A DNA stretch of 64,000 nucleotides from Delphinus delphis. Taxonomy: Eukaryota; Chordata; Mammalia; Artiodactyla; Delphinidae. A model generated the notes under the pieces. It did not search any database. It saw nothing but the letters and a program-made list of their open reading frames with translations, and had not been told where the DNA came from. The stretch covers positions 35,568,431 through 35,632,430 of the forward strand of contig NC_082696.1 of NCBI RefSeq assembly GCF_949987515.2, read 5' to 3'. Positions 11,131 through 23,061 of this stretch are shown here, piece by piece (positions within the stretch are counted from its first letter, which is position 1; every line of letters starts with the position of its first letter). A program made the position numbers and the translations under genes.

Positions 11131-12071
11131 AGTATCTAAAGAACAAAGATTTATTTATTTTTCCTAAGGAGGTGAGGAGAATCAATCCCTCTTCATGAGT
11201 TTCCATAGGTGGAAACCAATCATAAAGTTTATTTCAAGTGTTCAAATCTATCTTAATATCTCAAGAGTGCTTTGCTCAATGTAACTATCATAGGATCCTA
11301 GGGTTACAGGATGTCTGAACCCCCTTTTTTGATCTTGGGAGGGGTGGACCTCAGCAGGGCTGAAACAGCTAACATTCTGCAGAGATGCAGGGGCAGGGTG
11401 AACAGTTCTTTTGAACCTAAGTTAATAGGAGGCAATAGGGACTGGAGGAATAAGCCAGGCTAAAGTCTTTAAAGAATATTCACAGCCAGCATACCATGGA
11501 GAGCAAATATGAAGACTGGTTCTGAAGGGAGAGCATGAAATTGCATAAATGGAGTCATGAGTTCAGTACTGTGCAGAGACTAAATGAAAATGAAAACAAC
11601 ACAGAAACAGTTTGGAGAGGGCTATATATCAGATCAATTGTGGACAGTGATCTGGCATAAAGAGCTGGAAATCAGATAGATTAGGGATTTCACAGATACC
11701 TAAGAAGGCTGAAAACCTGTACAGAATCCACAATCTAGTCATTAACAAATACTGGTGGAACAAATATTGAAATACATTTAAAAATATATACAAATAAATA
11801 CATTTATATTTAGGGATATGATTAATAATAGAAAAAGAATATGATATGGGAAAAGTAATAGTATGTCTCATGTCTTTGAAAGTTACGGATTAACTAAATA
11901 TTCCTTAGGAATATTTTAAATACAGGTCTCCAATTTCCTAATTTCTAGAGCATGTAGAAAACTCAAATGCCCACAGAGACCAGGCAAATACTGTAAACGT
12001 GTAAAACAGACAGGTCTATTACAATGCGAGGTTGTGGGGACCCTGGCAAATGAGACAGATCATACCCTACC
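11131..12071. other. Unassigned noncoding sequence
   Basis: No repeat, RNA or coding feature recognised. Confidence 0.5.
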
Positions 12072-12087
12072 AAAGAGGTAAGCCCCT

Positions 12088-12235
12088 GGAATTCCACGGT
12101 GGTCCAGTGGTTAGGACTCCGCGTTCTCACTGTGGAGGGCCAGGATTTGATCCCTGGTCGGGGAATGAAAATCCCACAAGCTGCGTGGTACAGCCAAAAA
12201 TAAAATTAAAAATTAAAAATTAAAAAATTAAAAAT
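12088..12235 (+). mobile_element. CHR-1-type short SINE
   Basis: A 148-bp SINE with head GGAATTCCACGGTGGTCCAGTGG, box-B-like GATTTGATCCCTGGTCGGGG and an AAAATTAAAAATTAAAA tail. Its head (GGTGGTCCAGTGG) differs from the GGTGGCGCAGTGG of the other copies, indicating the older CHR-1/CHRS branch. AAAGAGGTAAGCCCCT (12072-12087) and AAAGAGGTCAGCCCCT (12236-12251) are the target duplication with one mismatch. Confidence 0.9.
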
Positions 12236-12251
12236 AAAGAGGTCAGCCCCT

Positions 12252-12595
12252 ATGAGTTCTGCTTAACATTGCCATGCGGGAAGGTGGCCTGATATTGCAG
12301 CATCTTTTGATTTTTCTAAAGAAGTTGGAAATCAGAATGTGTACGTGTGTGCATGCATGATTATGCATGCTTGTGTATATGTGTTAGAGAGAAAGAGAAG
12401 AGTAATCCTAGTTTTTAAACGTTGACCAGATATTCTAAATTTGCTTTAGGACTCCGCACTACACTGAAGATCCCAAGAGTTAAAGAGGATAAGTTACTGC
12501 ACAATAGTTAAGCTGACGACTATGTGACTCCATTCTTAAACTGGCTCAGCACATTATAAACCCCAGTAAGCAATGGAGGTAGCTGTTGGGTGACC
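12252..12595. other. Unassigned noncoding sequence
   Basis: A short TG-rich stretch (12340-12385) is present. Nothing else recognised. Confidence 0.5.
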
Positions 12596-12611
12596 AATAA
12601 TAATTACTAGG

Positions 12612-12982
12612 TTGGCTTCCCTGGTGGCGCAGTGGTTAAGAATCCACCTGCCAATGAAGGGAACATGGGTTTGAGCCCTGGTCCGGGAAGATCCCACATG
12701 CCACGGAGCAACTAAGCCCGTGAGCCTCAACTACTGAGCCTGCGCTCTAGAGCCGGAGGGCCACAACTACTGAGCTGACGTGCCACAACTACTGAAGTCT
12801 GCGTGCCTAGAGCCTGTGCTCAACAACAAGAGAAGCCACTACAAAGAGAAGCCCACGCACCACAATGAAGAGTAGCCCCTGCTCGCCGCAACTACAGAAA
12901 GCCCGCGCGCAGTACAAAGACCCAACACAGCCAAAAATAAATAAAAATAAAAACAAATAAATTTATTTAAAAAATAATAATA
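12612..12982 (+). mobile_element. CHR SINE, long form, outer member of a nested pair
   Basis: Head CTTCCCTGGTGGCGCAGTGG at 12616, then the long internal region with CACAACTACTGA repeated, ending in GACCCAACACAGCCAAAAAT and an AT-rich tail. A duplicated internal segment (CCACAACTACTGA occurs twice) lengthens it. AATAATAATTACTAGG at 12596-12611 pairs with AATAATATTTACTAGG at 13191-13206 across both SINEs, so a second SINE landed in or next to this tail. Confidence 0.9.
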
Positions 12983-12983
12983 G

Positions 12984-13190
12984 GGCTTCCCTGGTGGCGC
13001 AGTGGTTGAGAGCCCGCCTGCCGATGCAGGGGACACGGGTTCATGGCCCGGTCCGGGAGGATCCCACGTGCGGTGGAGCGGCTGGGCCCGTGAGCCATGG
13101 CCGCTGGGCCTGCGCGTCGGGAGCCTGCGCTCCGTGGCAGGAGAGGCCACAGCAGTGAGAGGCCCGCGTACCACAAAAAATAAATAAATA
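12984..13190 (+). mobile_element. CHR SINE, short form, inner member of a nested pair
   Basis: Short-form CHR with head GGCTTCCCTGGTGGCGCAGT, GATGCAGGGGACACGGGTTC and terminal GAGGCCCGCGTACCAC before an AAATAAATAAATAAAT tail. It sits inside the outer duplication of the preceding SINE and is therefore the later insertion. Frames on both strands here (12839-13236) are SINE shadows. Confidence 0.92.
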
Positions 13191-13244
13191 AATAATATTT
13201 ACTAGGACTGCAGAAAGAAGTGTTCACGGCAGACAACTGGTAGA

Positions 13245-13375
13245 TCTCTATGTTGTAGGTTCCTTGATAAGAGGAACCACGTCTATTTTGTTCTCCACTG
13301 TTTCACCAGTGCTAGCACAATATTTGGTCCATAGTAGACCCTTGATAAGTAGCCATTGAATGAATTAATATATGA
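13245..13375 (+). repeat. L2 3' end relic
   Basis: GTTCCTTGATAAGAGGAACCACGTC, then CAGTGCTAGCACAATATTTGG and CATAGTAGACCCTTGATAAGTAGCCATTGAATGAATTAAT follow the L2 3' terminus (CTCCTTGAGGGCAGGGACTGTGTC, AGCACAGTGCCTGGCACATAGTAGGCGCTCAATAAATG). Confidence 0.72.
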
Positions 13376-14044
13376 GATTCAACACAGACGAGAAAGCGTT
13401 AGTAAAGGAGTCAATTATCATTATATTATTAAATTATTCAGAGAGATGTTTATAATCGTATCATTTAGCACCCTGAAGTAAGGCACACCTAGCAGATGAA
13501 CAATCACAAGAAAACAACAAAGCAAGACTTAGAATCAGGGAGGAAAAAATAAATAACTGGAGATATTTCTGGCTAAACACGAAATTGAAACACATTTATC
13601 CACACTTCCTCCTAAAATCTTTCTATGTGAGAGGAAAAGAATTAAAGGAGTTTAAATCCCAAAGGACGAGAGGAACCAAGGAGAACTGAAGGTGGAGAAG
13701 AATGAGCAGCAAAATCTCAGACACTGGGAAGTGTATGGGGAGATGACTTAGCCAACAGGAAAAGGACAAAACCTGGTGCCTATGGAGGGAGATTCAAAAA
13801 GAAACAACTCCACTTATGACACAGAGCCCTGGAAAAGCTCAGGAATCATCACATCAGAGACACCTGAGTATGGGGCCCAGGGTGTGACTCAAGAGGACCA
13901 GTTGAAGATTAGTACAAATAAGGTGCAATTAATCAGCCCAGTTCCTTTCCTGCTGTATATAACATGTGACTTACCCCCAGTCTGGGCAGAGGCAAGAAGT
14001 TAATTTCTCAAGAGGTTTGTAGCCCTGAGGAGGAGGGTGAAACC
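13376..14044. other. Unassigned noncoding sequence
   Basis: A purine-rich region near 13620-13900 contains a 75-codon frame (13776-14003) without recognisable domain or codon support. I cannot name a repeat here. Confidence 0.45.
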
Positions 14045-14530
14045 CTGTAGTAGCAGTTATCTGTTATGGCGATCATGCTTTGTAACAAACAACCACAAAA
14101 CCACAGTGGTATTCAACAATAACAATTCATTGTTTATGAATATGGAGTTAGCTGGAGATGCAAACACATTGGGAGATTGATTGCCTGATCTAGGCTCACT
14201 TGGGCTAGGATGACCAGAGTGACTCTGTACTGATCCACAAGCCTCTCATCTTCCAGCAGGAGAGCTCAAAATGTCCTGGTATTGATGACAGGTATGAGAG
14301 AACGGGCCAAAATTCACAAAGTTTTTGGAGTCCTAGGCTTGGAAAGGCCACACTTTCAATTCTGCCATAATCTATTGTCCAAAGTAAGTAACAAGCCAGC
14401 TCAGATTTAACTCATGGAGAAAAAGACTCCACCTCTGAGGTGAGAGGAACTGCAGAGTCATACAGCAAAGGGCATGAATATAGGGATGTATAAAGAATTG
14501 GTGCTGTTATTCAATCTGTCACACCTGTAC
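14045..14530 (-). repeat. LTR-like relic, probably MLT1-class (ERVL-MaLR)
   Basis: Starts GTTATCTGTTATGGCGATCA then TTGTAACAAACAACCACAAA and CAGTGGTATTCAACAATAAC, the antisense form of a terminal block seen in old mammalian LTR relics (GTTTTAAGCCACTAAGTTTGTGGTAATTTGTTAC). It ends with AAGAATTGGTGCTGTTATTC. It is degenerate, noncoding and a solo fragment. Family name is tentative. Confidence 0.55.
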
Positions 14531-15704
14531 TAAAAAGTGAGTGCAATTAGGTAAAACTCTGCATACTGAGGAGTGAGCCTCTCGCATTCCATGCCCACAT
14601 TCAGCTCTGAGAATGCTAGCATTCAACCTTATACCTCCGAAACAGTGTAAAATTCTTCTTCAGAGACTGACAGAGAGAAGAACTAAGACCAGGACATTTT
14701 GGGGACTCCCCCTTCCCATGAGAGATCTGATTTACTCCCTTAATTTTCTGTGAATCACAATGTCAATATACCTTTTTATTGTCTCACAATTATGAATGGA
14801 CAACCTAGGTTCACCAGATATTTGAAGAAATCTCGTAACATAAAAGGCAGAAACAAACAAACAACAACCAAAAAAAAAGCAGAGGAAGAAGAGACAGTGT
14901 GGAGGGAGAAGGAAAAAACTTAAAAACCTGTTAAATAATCTGTCAAATTATAAATTAAAAACTATAATAGCTAAAATGATATTCAATCAAAGTTTAGTAG
15001 ATTATTAGGTTTAAAAAAGACTCAAAAGGACGACAAGAGGTAGAACATTAGGAGAGAAAGAAGAAAAAAGCCTGATAGATCATTAGAGGATATTCAATAT
15101 CTGAAAGTTAAGGGCTAGTTACAAGAAGACAGTCCCTGAAACATCAAATGACTTAGCCATAATGTACAGATCTGGTAATCAGAGCAAATTAAACATTTTC
15201 TTTATTTATTAAGATCAGATAATCTAGTTACTTGGTTATCCACACAGGCATACCACTTTATTTCCAATATATTAAATGCCCATGTTGCAAGTAGAGGTGG
15301 AAATTACATTAGAAAGTAAAGATGTTCCATTATCAGGAAGTTCCTGTGTTTATTTATATGGTCAGCAGCATCTGAAAAAAAAATCAGTGATGTCAAGATT
15401 GAAGGACAAGGTTTCTTAGGCAGAGCCATCACTTTCCTTGTCTATTTGCTGGGAGTGTTCAAGTCTGTCACTGCTCACAGGATGCTCCTTATCTCATTTG
15501 GGGTCTGGCAACCTTTTCAGCACACTGTGTTCCTTGACTAGTGCTGTTAACAAGTCCAAACCACTGTGAGGCACAAGTCTCCAAAGTATACACTCCCTTC
15601 CTCCCCCCAAAGAGGACACCAGGGCTACAACACAAGCTTCATTTCCATATTGGAATACTTAGCTCAGCATGGTCCTTGAAGAGCTCCATCGTTTAAATCA
15701 ATTG
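14531..15704. other. Unassigned noncoding sequence
   Basis: AT- and purine-rich, nothing recognised. An A-rich stretch near 14840-14910 is low complexity. Confidence 0.5.
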
Positions 15705-15960
15705 ATTCGGAGTTGCTAGCTTTGGTGGGCTGCTTACTATGTGCCAGGCGCTGTTCTAAATGTTTGGCAGACACACACTCATTTTATCCTCAGAGCAGCT
15801 CTTTGTGGCGGGTATTTTATTACTACTACTATTATTATCATTAGTTCTTGTTAAAGATAAGAACCTCTCTCAGAAACAGAGAGGGTCAACACAGCAGCAG
15901 GACGTTTAACCCAAGCAGTTTAGCTCTGGAGCCCACTAAACTCTCCTGCTTTGAGTATAA
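15705..15960 (-). repeat. MIR SINE relic
   Basis: GCTTACTATGTGCCAGGCGCTGTTCTAAATG is nearly the antisense MIR core. It is followed by CTCATTTTATCCTCAGAGCAGC, an (ATT)n-like patch, and GTTTAGCTCTGGAGCCCACT near the tRNA-like end. Confidence 0.85.
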
Positions 15961-16224
15961 AAAATTCATACATTACATACTTATAGCTAAACAGGCTTTT
16001 AACTGCAGAAATTTATTCTATATTCCATCTCGGTGTTCCCTCACAATTTTCAAAAGGGGCCACTGTTTGGGGGCCTGTATTATGTGAATAGTAATTTCAG
16101 AGCAACAGACCCAGAAATTAAGTAAATACTGCCCTGCAAATTCTAGGGAGCTTAGCCCTGGCTTTCCAGGAGGGCATAAATTGTCCAGGACATGATGGAT
16201 CCTCTGCCCTCATGAACGCAGAGA

Positions 16225-16440
16225 CTTAAATCTGTGTACCAGACACTATGTTAAGTGCTTTCATGCCTAATTTCACACAGTCCTCACAACAAGGCTGGGA
16301 GACAGCCAATAATTAACCTCATGTTACAAATCAAGAAACTGAGGCACGGAGAGGATAAATTATTTACACCACTGCCAATAAGCGTCAAGGTTAGGTTCAA
16401 CCAGTTCTTTCTAACAGTAAAGCCCACATCATTCTTCCAC
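16225..16440 (-). repeat. MIR SINE relic
   Basis: GTACCAGACACTATGTTAAGTGC, CACACAGTCCTCACAACAAGGCTGGGAGACAG and CAAGAAACTGAGGCACGGAGAGG follow antisense MIR in order. Second MIR within 600 bp in the same orientation. Confidence 0.85.
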
Positions 16441-16719
16441 ATTATAAAGTTAAATAAAACATGGTGGAGAGCCCTGGTAACTTAAATCATGAGAAGTTTG
16501 TAGCTCTGTACTCCATGTTTTTCATCTATAAATAGTTTACTCTAGAAAGATACCTCATGGAGAAGTTTTGAAAAATTCATTGTTACCTTTACTTGTAGTG
16601 ACTTTTTTGAGCTGATAGATGGGCATCATATCTAAATCACATGAAGAGAAGAAGGGAGAAGGGAGACACTGGGCCAGCCAAATTAACACCTGATTCATTA
16701 AATAGATAAGTTTAATTCT
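16441..16719. other. Unassigned noncoding sequence
   Basis: No feature recognised. Confidence 0.45.
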
Positions 16720-17090
16720 GCCAAGATGGGCAAGGCATGGGGAATAAAAGATAGCAGCCCTTGTGCTTAAAAAATTGACAATCTAATAGAAAGTTAATGT
16801 AAAAACACACTACGTGTGTCATGGAGGCTCAAAGGAGGAGGGTGATTACACTCGTTGGGGCAGCAGGAGAGGCCTCAAGAAGATCTTTCATGTAACTTAG
16901 GCCTAAAGAACATGAGAGGGGATAAGTGTGAGATGCATTCCAGGTGGAGGAAAGACCACCAAAATGGTACCAAGACAGTGAGTATAGATCCTCTCTTCAG
17001 ATATACCAAATGTGCCTGAAACATGGAAAGCAAACCAAACTTAGGAAAAAGAGTTTGATGACCCAGGTCCATGTCCAGTGAATAAATGAA
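16720..17090 (-). repeat. L2 relic
   Basis: GCAGCCCTTGTGCTTAAAAAATTGACAATCTAATAGAAAG, later GAGGCCTCAAGAAGATC and GATGCATTCCAGGTGGAGG follow the antisense L2 order (CCCTGCCCTCATGGAGCTTACAGTCTAGTGG, GGCCTCTCTGAGGAGGTGAC, GCATTCCAGGCAGAGGG). Confidence 0.6.
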
Positions 17091-17489
17091 ACCATTACAT
17101 ATATGTTTGGGCTGAGACCTAACTCAAGGCTTCCTCTGCTTTTCACATGTATCTGCCATTGTCAGTTGTAAGAAAACGGCTTAGAAAACTAAACTCCATC
17201 CAATTTGTTTTTAATCTCAAATTTGGCCACAGCAAGCTATAATACTATCCAAAGTCAAACATTAGGTGCCAAATTTCATCCTATGTAGACATCTTTATGT
17301 AGACTTATAGCCCTTGAATATAAAGGACCCATACATATGGGAAAGTCTGACAGATCTTTAATTGTCCACTGGGAAATTGCTATACAGCAATAGACAACCT
17401 CCCCAGAGGACACTATATTTTAGGTTTATAACCATGACACAAATATTTGCTTTTGGATGAATTTCTTAATAATATTTTTTTCTGTTTCT

Positions 17490-17930
17490 AAAGTAATAAA
17501 CGACCATTGTGGAAAATTTGGAAAATACAAAAGGAATAAAGAAAAATGACAACCACTAATTAAAATTCTATTTTTTATCTATGCATATGTATTTTATATG
17601 CTTGAGATCATATTATTAGTATATTTTTTATACTGTTTTAGTCATATCCATGACATAAATTCATTCTCATAGTATTCATTCTCCTATAAATTAATAAACA
17701 TTTAACTTGTTCGATTACTTTTGCAATTATAAGTAATGTCCCAATGAACATCTTTGGGTCCAAATTTGCTCACTGCTGTTTACTTTTTAGGATAGAGTCC
17801 TGCAATTGAAATTATTGTTTCTATATATATGAATATTATTTATCCCCTTGATAAATATTTCCAACTTGTTTTTCCAGAAAGATATTCTCAATTTACACTC
17901 AGCCAGATGCTCATGGGAACATTCCAAAGG
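17490..17930 (-). repeat. Old L1-like relic, antisense
   Basis: GTGGAAAATTTGGAAAATACAAAAGG, ATCTATGCATATGTATTTTATATG, then GCAATTATAAGTAATGTCCCAATGAACATC and GGATAGAGTCCTGCAATTGAAATTATTG resemble antisense 3' sequence of ancient L1/HAL1 elements. Subfamily not determinable by eye. Confidence 0.5.
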
Positions 17931-19640
17931 CTAACACAGGGCATAGGCATATTGAATCCTCATTCATAAATTCAGGACATCTGATAGAGAAACAGGCTGA
18001 CTCTCATCAGCACAGTAGCACTTCATTTTCCATTCTGTGCATCATTTTTCTTCTTCCAACATGTTTTCCCTGCCAGCCATCCAGTTTTCTCATCCTACCC
18101 TATCTCTTTTGTCAAAGGAGAAAGGATCTTAGAAGTCAAGCACACTAATGTGTCAGGACCTTTCCAGAGCTACTGCCATATTTTAAAGAGAATGGCCTGG
18201 AAAAAACAGATTTAACCCACTTAGTGACACACTATTTGTGAAAATTTAGAGCTCAATGGGAAACATACTTGGGACAAAGCGTTCAAGATTTCTCAAATCA
18301 CACCACATAGCTTTTAAGGAAAACTGGACCTGTTCTTACTGTAAAGGACAAACCTTTGCTTCGGGAGTTTTTACTTTGCAAATGACTACATTCCCATGTT
18401 TATCTAGGGACTAATGGTTGTGCTGAAAGTCTCATCAGAAAGGACTCTCTTAGGTCAACCTTCAGAGGGATCACACAACCAAATGTAGGAAGTGAATGGC
18501 ATATATTTTGACTCAGGGACTCGGATTCAGAGCTCTGTGGTAATGAAGCAAAAGTCCATGTCTGTCAACTTGGCCCTTTCAGAAAGTATATAAAACTCCT
18601 ACCTACCTGAGGAAATGTTTATAAAAGAGATTTGGCAGCCTAAATAGTTGTCATTTTTCTATTAATGAATACATGCAATTTAGATTTAAGAAAAGGGAAA
18701 AGAAATGTCTCCACAGTGAATATTGGTTGAAATACAATAGAGATCTTCCTCTGAGCTTTGCCTTATAAACACAGTACCTTCTATAATTTTTCATTTGGTA
18801 ATTTCTTAATAGTCAGAATTTCTATTATGGAGAAGATAAGGAAAGTTTGTTTTCAAACTCTTCTTAAAGAATCAAAAGAATATCCATTAGAGCTGAGTTC
18901 AATTCTTGAGTCATGTTTCTGAAAGCTAGTAATTTCTTCAAGAAATAGGAAGAATGGAAGTAAATTTGTCCATCTTCCTAGAAATCAATGCTCATTTTCT
19001 AAATGCAATTGCTTCATCAACCCTTTACGTAAAACCTGCCAGACATCAACATTACTACAGCTACCTACTCCATTCAGATGACAGAACTTCGTTATGACTT
19101 GTATGCCTAGTTGTTCAGTATTGTTTTGAAAGATTTTGTTGTGGGGAGGGAGTTTTTTGATTTTTTTGCTTTTTAATAACAAACATGCAATCCCCCCCAC
19201 CCACCCAGGAACTTTTAGAACTCTTAGAAGATAAGGTAGCATGCCCTGAACTACTAGAAATTACTAAGGACTGACAGCCACTTAAAGTGTTATCGTCTTC
19301 TGAGAGGGTCTGCTGCTGGTTTTGTGGGCACTATCTCCACAGTAGCAGGCACTTAGTCATTCAATGTTACTTGAAGAGGTTTAAGAGGTGCTACAGCTGC
19401 TGCTTCTCAGGGTTCTATTTTTAATTGGGATGAACTTAACTGCGGCCTGAATCTCTTCAAGGAGAGACTCTCAGGAAGCATTTATGGTAAATCTACTGAC
19501 AGCAGTGGAATATAAAGATAACTCAATAATCAAATCCTCTGAAAATAAAGCCCTTTTCCAGAAAGTCAACCTGCCTAAAAGAGTTGGGAATTGGGGAATT
19601 TCCAGGCTCTTAAGAGTTCCTTGTCTGTGAGGTAGAAGAA
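17931..19640. other. Unassigned noncoding sequence
   Basis: 1.7 kb with no recognised repeat, RNA or exon. A C-rich run (19192-19206) abuts a T-rich block. The 85-codon minus frame at 18985-19242 spans that low-complexity DNA and is not supported. Confidence 0.5.
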
Positions 19641-19644
19641 ATGC

Positions 19645-19800
19645 ATATTATAACTTACATTTTGCATTATAGAATAGGAAACTAAGGTTCAGAGTGGTTA
19701 AGTGAAATGCCCATGGTCACACAGTTAATAAGTAGTAGTACTTTGACTAGAAACTCGATTTCCTGACTCCATCTTCAGTGATCTTTCTCCTATTCACTGC
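19645..19800 (-). repeat. MIR SINE relic
   Basis: GAATAGGAAACTAAGGTTCAGAGTGGTTAAGTGAAATGCCCATGGTCACACAGTTAATAAGTAGTA is a clear antisense MIR core, ending ATTTCCTGACTCCATC. Confidence 0.85.
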
Positions 19801-21565
19801 TTTCTGGTGGCAAATATTTTGAAGGGTTTATTATCATTGTTTTTTTTTTGTTTTCCCAGTCAGATGGTAGGGTTACAGTTAGTCATCCATATTCCTTTTA
19901 AGTTAATCAATGGTCCTGCAGAATAATCACAGGTCAGAATAAAAGGTTCAGTTGAAGGTCTTGAAGGTCTCGATTACACTACGCACTGAAACTAACATAA
20001 TCAACGAAAGAATAAACTAGACAATATTAACAATGTGGCTCAACATACCCATTCAAGGTGAGAGAAAAAGGATTATTGTTTCCTGGATGTTATCATACAA
20101 TAGGGAAACCATTTTCAGATGACAAACAGGAATTGACTCTCCGTTTCAAAGAAGGTACAGAGCATCCCTTCCAACACCATAGAGAATGCTGATCACATGG
20201 AGAAACAGACTCATCAAAGAACAGGCAGATGAGCTACTTTGGATTAGAAATCTGCAGTATTGCTCAGCCAGTTCAACAGATACTAAGACTAAAAATTTTT
20301 CTATAATTAGTAATAAGCATAAGAAATAAGGATCTCTTTAGAGGCCAGGAGATATAGAATTCATGGTAGAGGATCTAGGCTGTATTAAATTTCCCCTAAA
20401 TATACTGGCGAATAGTTATCCCATTTCTTTAGCATAAATACAAAAATTTAATATATAATCTTGACAGTTGGTGCACTTATGGCAAAGTAGCACCCAGACA
20501 TTCATAAAGTTAATATTTGTGGTTTCAGTTATTGATAAGTAACCCCACCAAAATTCACCTCTGCAATTTTTTGGTGTAACAATCTGAATCACAGGCTTGA
20601 GCCTGTGATTCAGAACCCTTCTAGGGTTGAACCTCTAGACTAGCTGTTGGTCCTAGGTTCTGCATCTTAGCAAGATTTGCTTTTTCTTTACATTGTTGCA
20701 TATGCAAAAATATACTCAGGAGGTGATTATATTTGTTCATTTTTAGCACAAAATAACTCCAAAAAAAGTTAATAATAGCAAAGTCTCAAGACAATGAAAC
20801 AGTTTAAGAAAGTGGTGTGTGAATTTAACTCTCCCTTATTAATGCCCAAAGTTCATTCATGACAGTATGTGAGTCAACTCATTGCTTATATAAAAATGGT
20901 TGTAACGTTAAATATATTAGATGCAGTAGGGATAACTGGACCAAATAGAACCCACCTTATTTTTAGAGTTAAGATACTGCTGACCAAAATAGACAAATCT
21001 GAGAAAGCAGAACCTAAATTTTTGACTTAATGAAACATATCCAAATGGATTTACTACACGTTATGTAAGAACAGATAGGATGGCCTACTCTTAGCAGTAG
21101 GAGGAGTGAATCGCACATCCAAAAGAAGAATAGCAATTTGCACTGCCCTGTGATTAAGGATGAGACCACAAATACAGAAAAAAATTGTAAACTGTGGGCC
21201 TATAGGAAGGAAAGGGGATGGAGGCCATAAGGTTTGTATTACTAACAAATGTCACTGTGGATTACTATAGATTCTTCCTTGCTTACCATTTATCTCTGAT
21301 TCATACTCCCAGAGTTTCTCAGCTAAAACAGATCAAGCAAAATTATGAAGGACTGTACCCAGTGTACTTTCATCCCACATGTCTGTCCACCTCTTCTTCA
21401 TTCTCGCATCCTCTCTCCCAGTTTTGGCCCCTAGGAAGATTTCCAGCACACTGTCATTGCCCCAGATGGAGACAAGCTACCTAAACCTTGTTTTTTGCCT
21501 CCATTGAAAGCCCACCTCGTTGTAGAGCCATACTGGTTAAACTGGATAATCTAAAGACTAATTTG
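19801..21565. other. Unassigned sequence with a hairpin cluster
   Basis: No coding or repeat assignment. The notable structure is the inverted-repeat cluster at 20584-20656, listed separately. Confidence 0.5.
20584..20613. repeat. Perfect 13-bp inverted repeat (hairpin)
   Basis: CTGAATCACAGGC (20584-20596), loop TTGA, then GCCTGTGATTCAG (20601-20613). The arms pair perfectly. A second hairpin, AACCCT-TCT-AGGGTT, follows at 20614-20628. No U tract or known RNA motif follows. Confidence 0.9.
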
Positions 21566-21569
21566 AAGT

Positions 21570-22060
21570 AAGGCAATTTAAGAGTCAGATCCAGTCAGAG
21601 AAGAAAAGAACAGATATTTGCACACAGTAATTTAATATAGGAAACTGGTTAAACAAGTACTGAAAGATTTTTTTTCTTAAGACACTAAAGTAACACAGGT
21701 AATAACTACAGGAGATTACAGTAACCTAGAATCTTGGAGGAGGTGCCCATAGGCTGGGATCCACACCTGATTGCTGCCAGTTCCTCTCAGAGGGTGCAGC
21801 AAGACTGATTCTGGGAGCACCCAAAGAAGCTGGAAACTAATACCTCCTGCCACTCCAGGGTGAAAGGTCAGTGCTGGGGTGATGCTGAAGGAACAGAAAG
21901 CAGACAGGAAGAAGCAAGTTCCTCCTCCCTCCCACAGGGTCTTCCTCTAGCACCCCCAAGGAGCCAGATGGCTAAGAATTGTCATCTGTAGATTCCCAGC
22001 CCCAGCATCACAAAGTGGAATATAAAATGGAATCTGGAAGGTAAAAAAATAGATTAATAA
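21570..22060. repeat. Probable ancient interspersed repeat, family not assigned
   Basis: CAGTAATTTAATATAGGAAACTGGTTAAACAAGTACTG followed by CTCCTGCCACTCCAGGGTGAAAGG and CCTCCTCCCTCCCACAGGG resembles a pattern I have met in many mammalian loci, but I cannot name the family. Confidence 0.35.
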
Positions 22061-22244
22061 CCAGCACAGGTGAGAGGTTAAGTAATGATTTAATGCCTTT
22101 TCCCTCTTGGGTAACATACATTCTAACTGCTTTACCTCAAACAGCAATATAAATACTGTCAGATTTGGGCAAGGCTAGAAGAGACATAAATATATTCTGA
22201 GTGCTGAAGAAAGTTCTTGAACTTTAAATATGAAGTGGCTTCAT

Positions 22245-22340
22245 TCTCTGTCTAAGCAGTCGTTCTTAATTTCACTGCACATTGGAATCACCTGAGATTA
22301 GAAACAGCAGCAATCACTGAAGCTGGAGAGGTAGGTTTGG
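22245..22340. repeat. MER5-like hAT-Charlie fragment
   Basis: GTCGTTCTTAATTTCACTGCACATTGGAATCACCTGAG matches the MER5 pattern GTGGTTCTCAAACTTTAGTGTGCATCAGAATCACCTGG. Only one end is visible. Confidence 0.55.
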
Positions 22341-22769
22341 TGGTGGGACTGGTAGGGAGAGGAAGCTCTGTGCCGTGAAGGCTCCCCAACTGCAGCATAG
22401 AAAAAGCTGATGCCCTCGGTAAGAGTGGTCAGAAGGCAGATGTTTAGACCACGTTATTACAGCTCCATAGTGATTTAGGGAGCAAAGTATATGGAAAAAA
22501 ACACACACAAAGTAAGAAATGCTTGACAATAGGAGATAGGTTGACACACAAAACTTTTGGAGAAAAACCAAAACTTTAAGCAAAAGGAATGGAAAGTAAA
22601 ATAATACAGTATAAAAATCAGTGCCAAGTGTGACTTGCTATGCAGTATGATGACATTTAGGCCACAGTAGACTTGGTTCTTCACAGAGTTGCTATTTATC
22701 AAACCTGTTCAGCTGTGTGCCTTCTAGAACTATTGTTGCACAGCTGACAGAAAATACTCTGCAGAATAA

Positions 22770-23040
22770 CAGAGAAAACATTTATTGAATGAATGAATTT
22801 ACTGAATATCTACTTTTAGGTATTGAATTAGACGTTAGAAAAAAACAAAGATGATAAGACATGGCTCCCAGTGGATGAGGCAGAGAGGACGTTAATGGCA
22901 ACATACGTATGTTGCGTAGTATGAAGGAAAGAAAAGTCAGGGTACACAGGAAATTCCTGCTATGGTACAGGCACTGTTTTAGCCTCAGCAATAACACACA
23001 GGCCCTGTCCTCAAAGAGTTCACAGTCCAAAATATCTGGT
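22770..23040 (-). repeat. L2 relic
   Basis: CATTTATTGAATGAATGAATTTACTGAATATCTAC through GACATGGCTCCCAGTGGATGAG, then ATGGTACAGGCACTGTTTTAGCC and GGCCCTGTCCTCAAAGAGTTCACAGTCC, all antisense L2-like. Two similar blocks suggest either internal repetition or two fragments. Confidence 0.6.
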
Positions 23041-23061
23041 CATGCAAAAAAACCCTAATGT

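Noticed and set aside
12984..13090. tRNA gene in SINE heads
   Set aside because: Heads keep pol III A and B box-like motifs but do not fold as a complete tRNA and are followed by SINE body.
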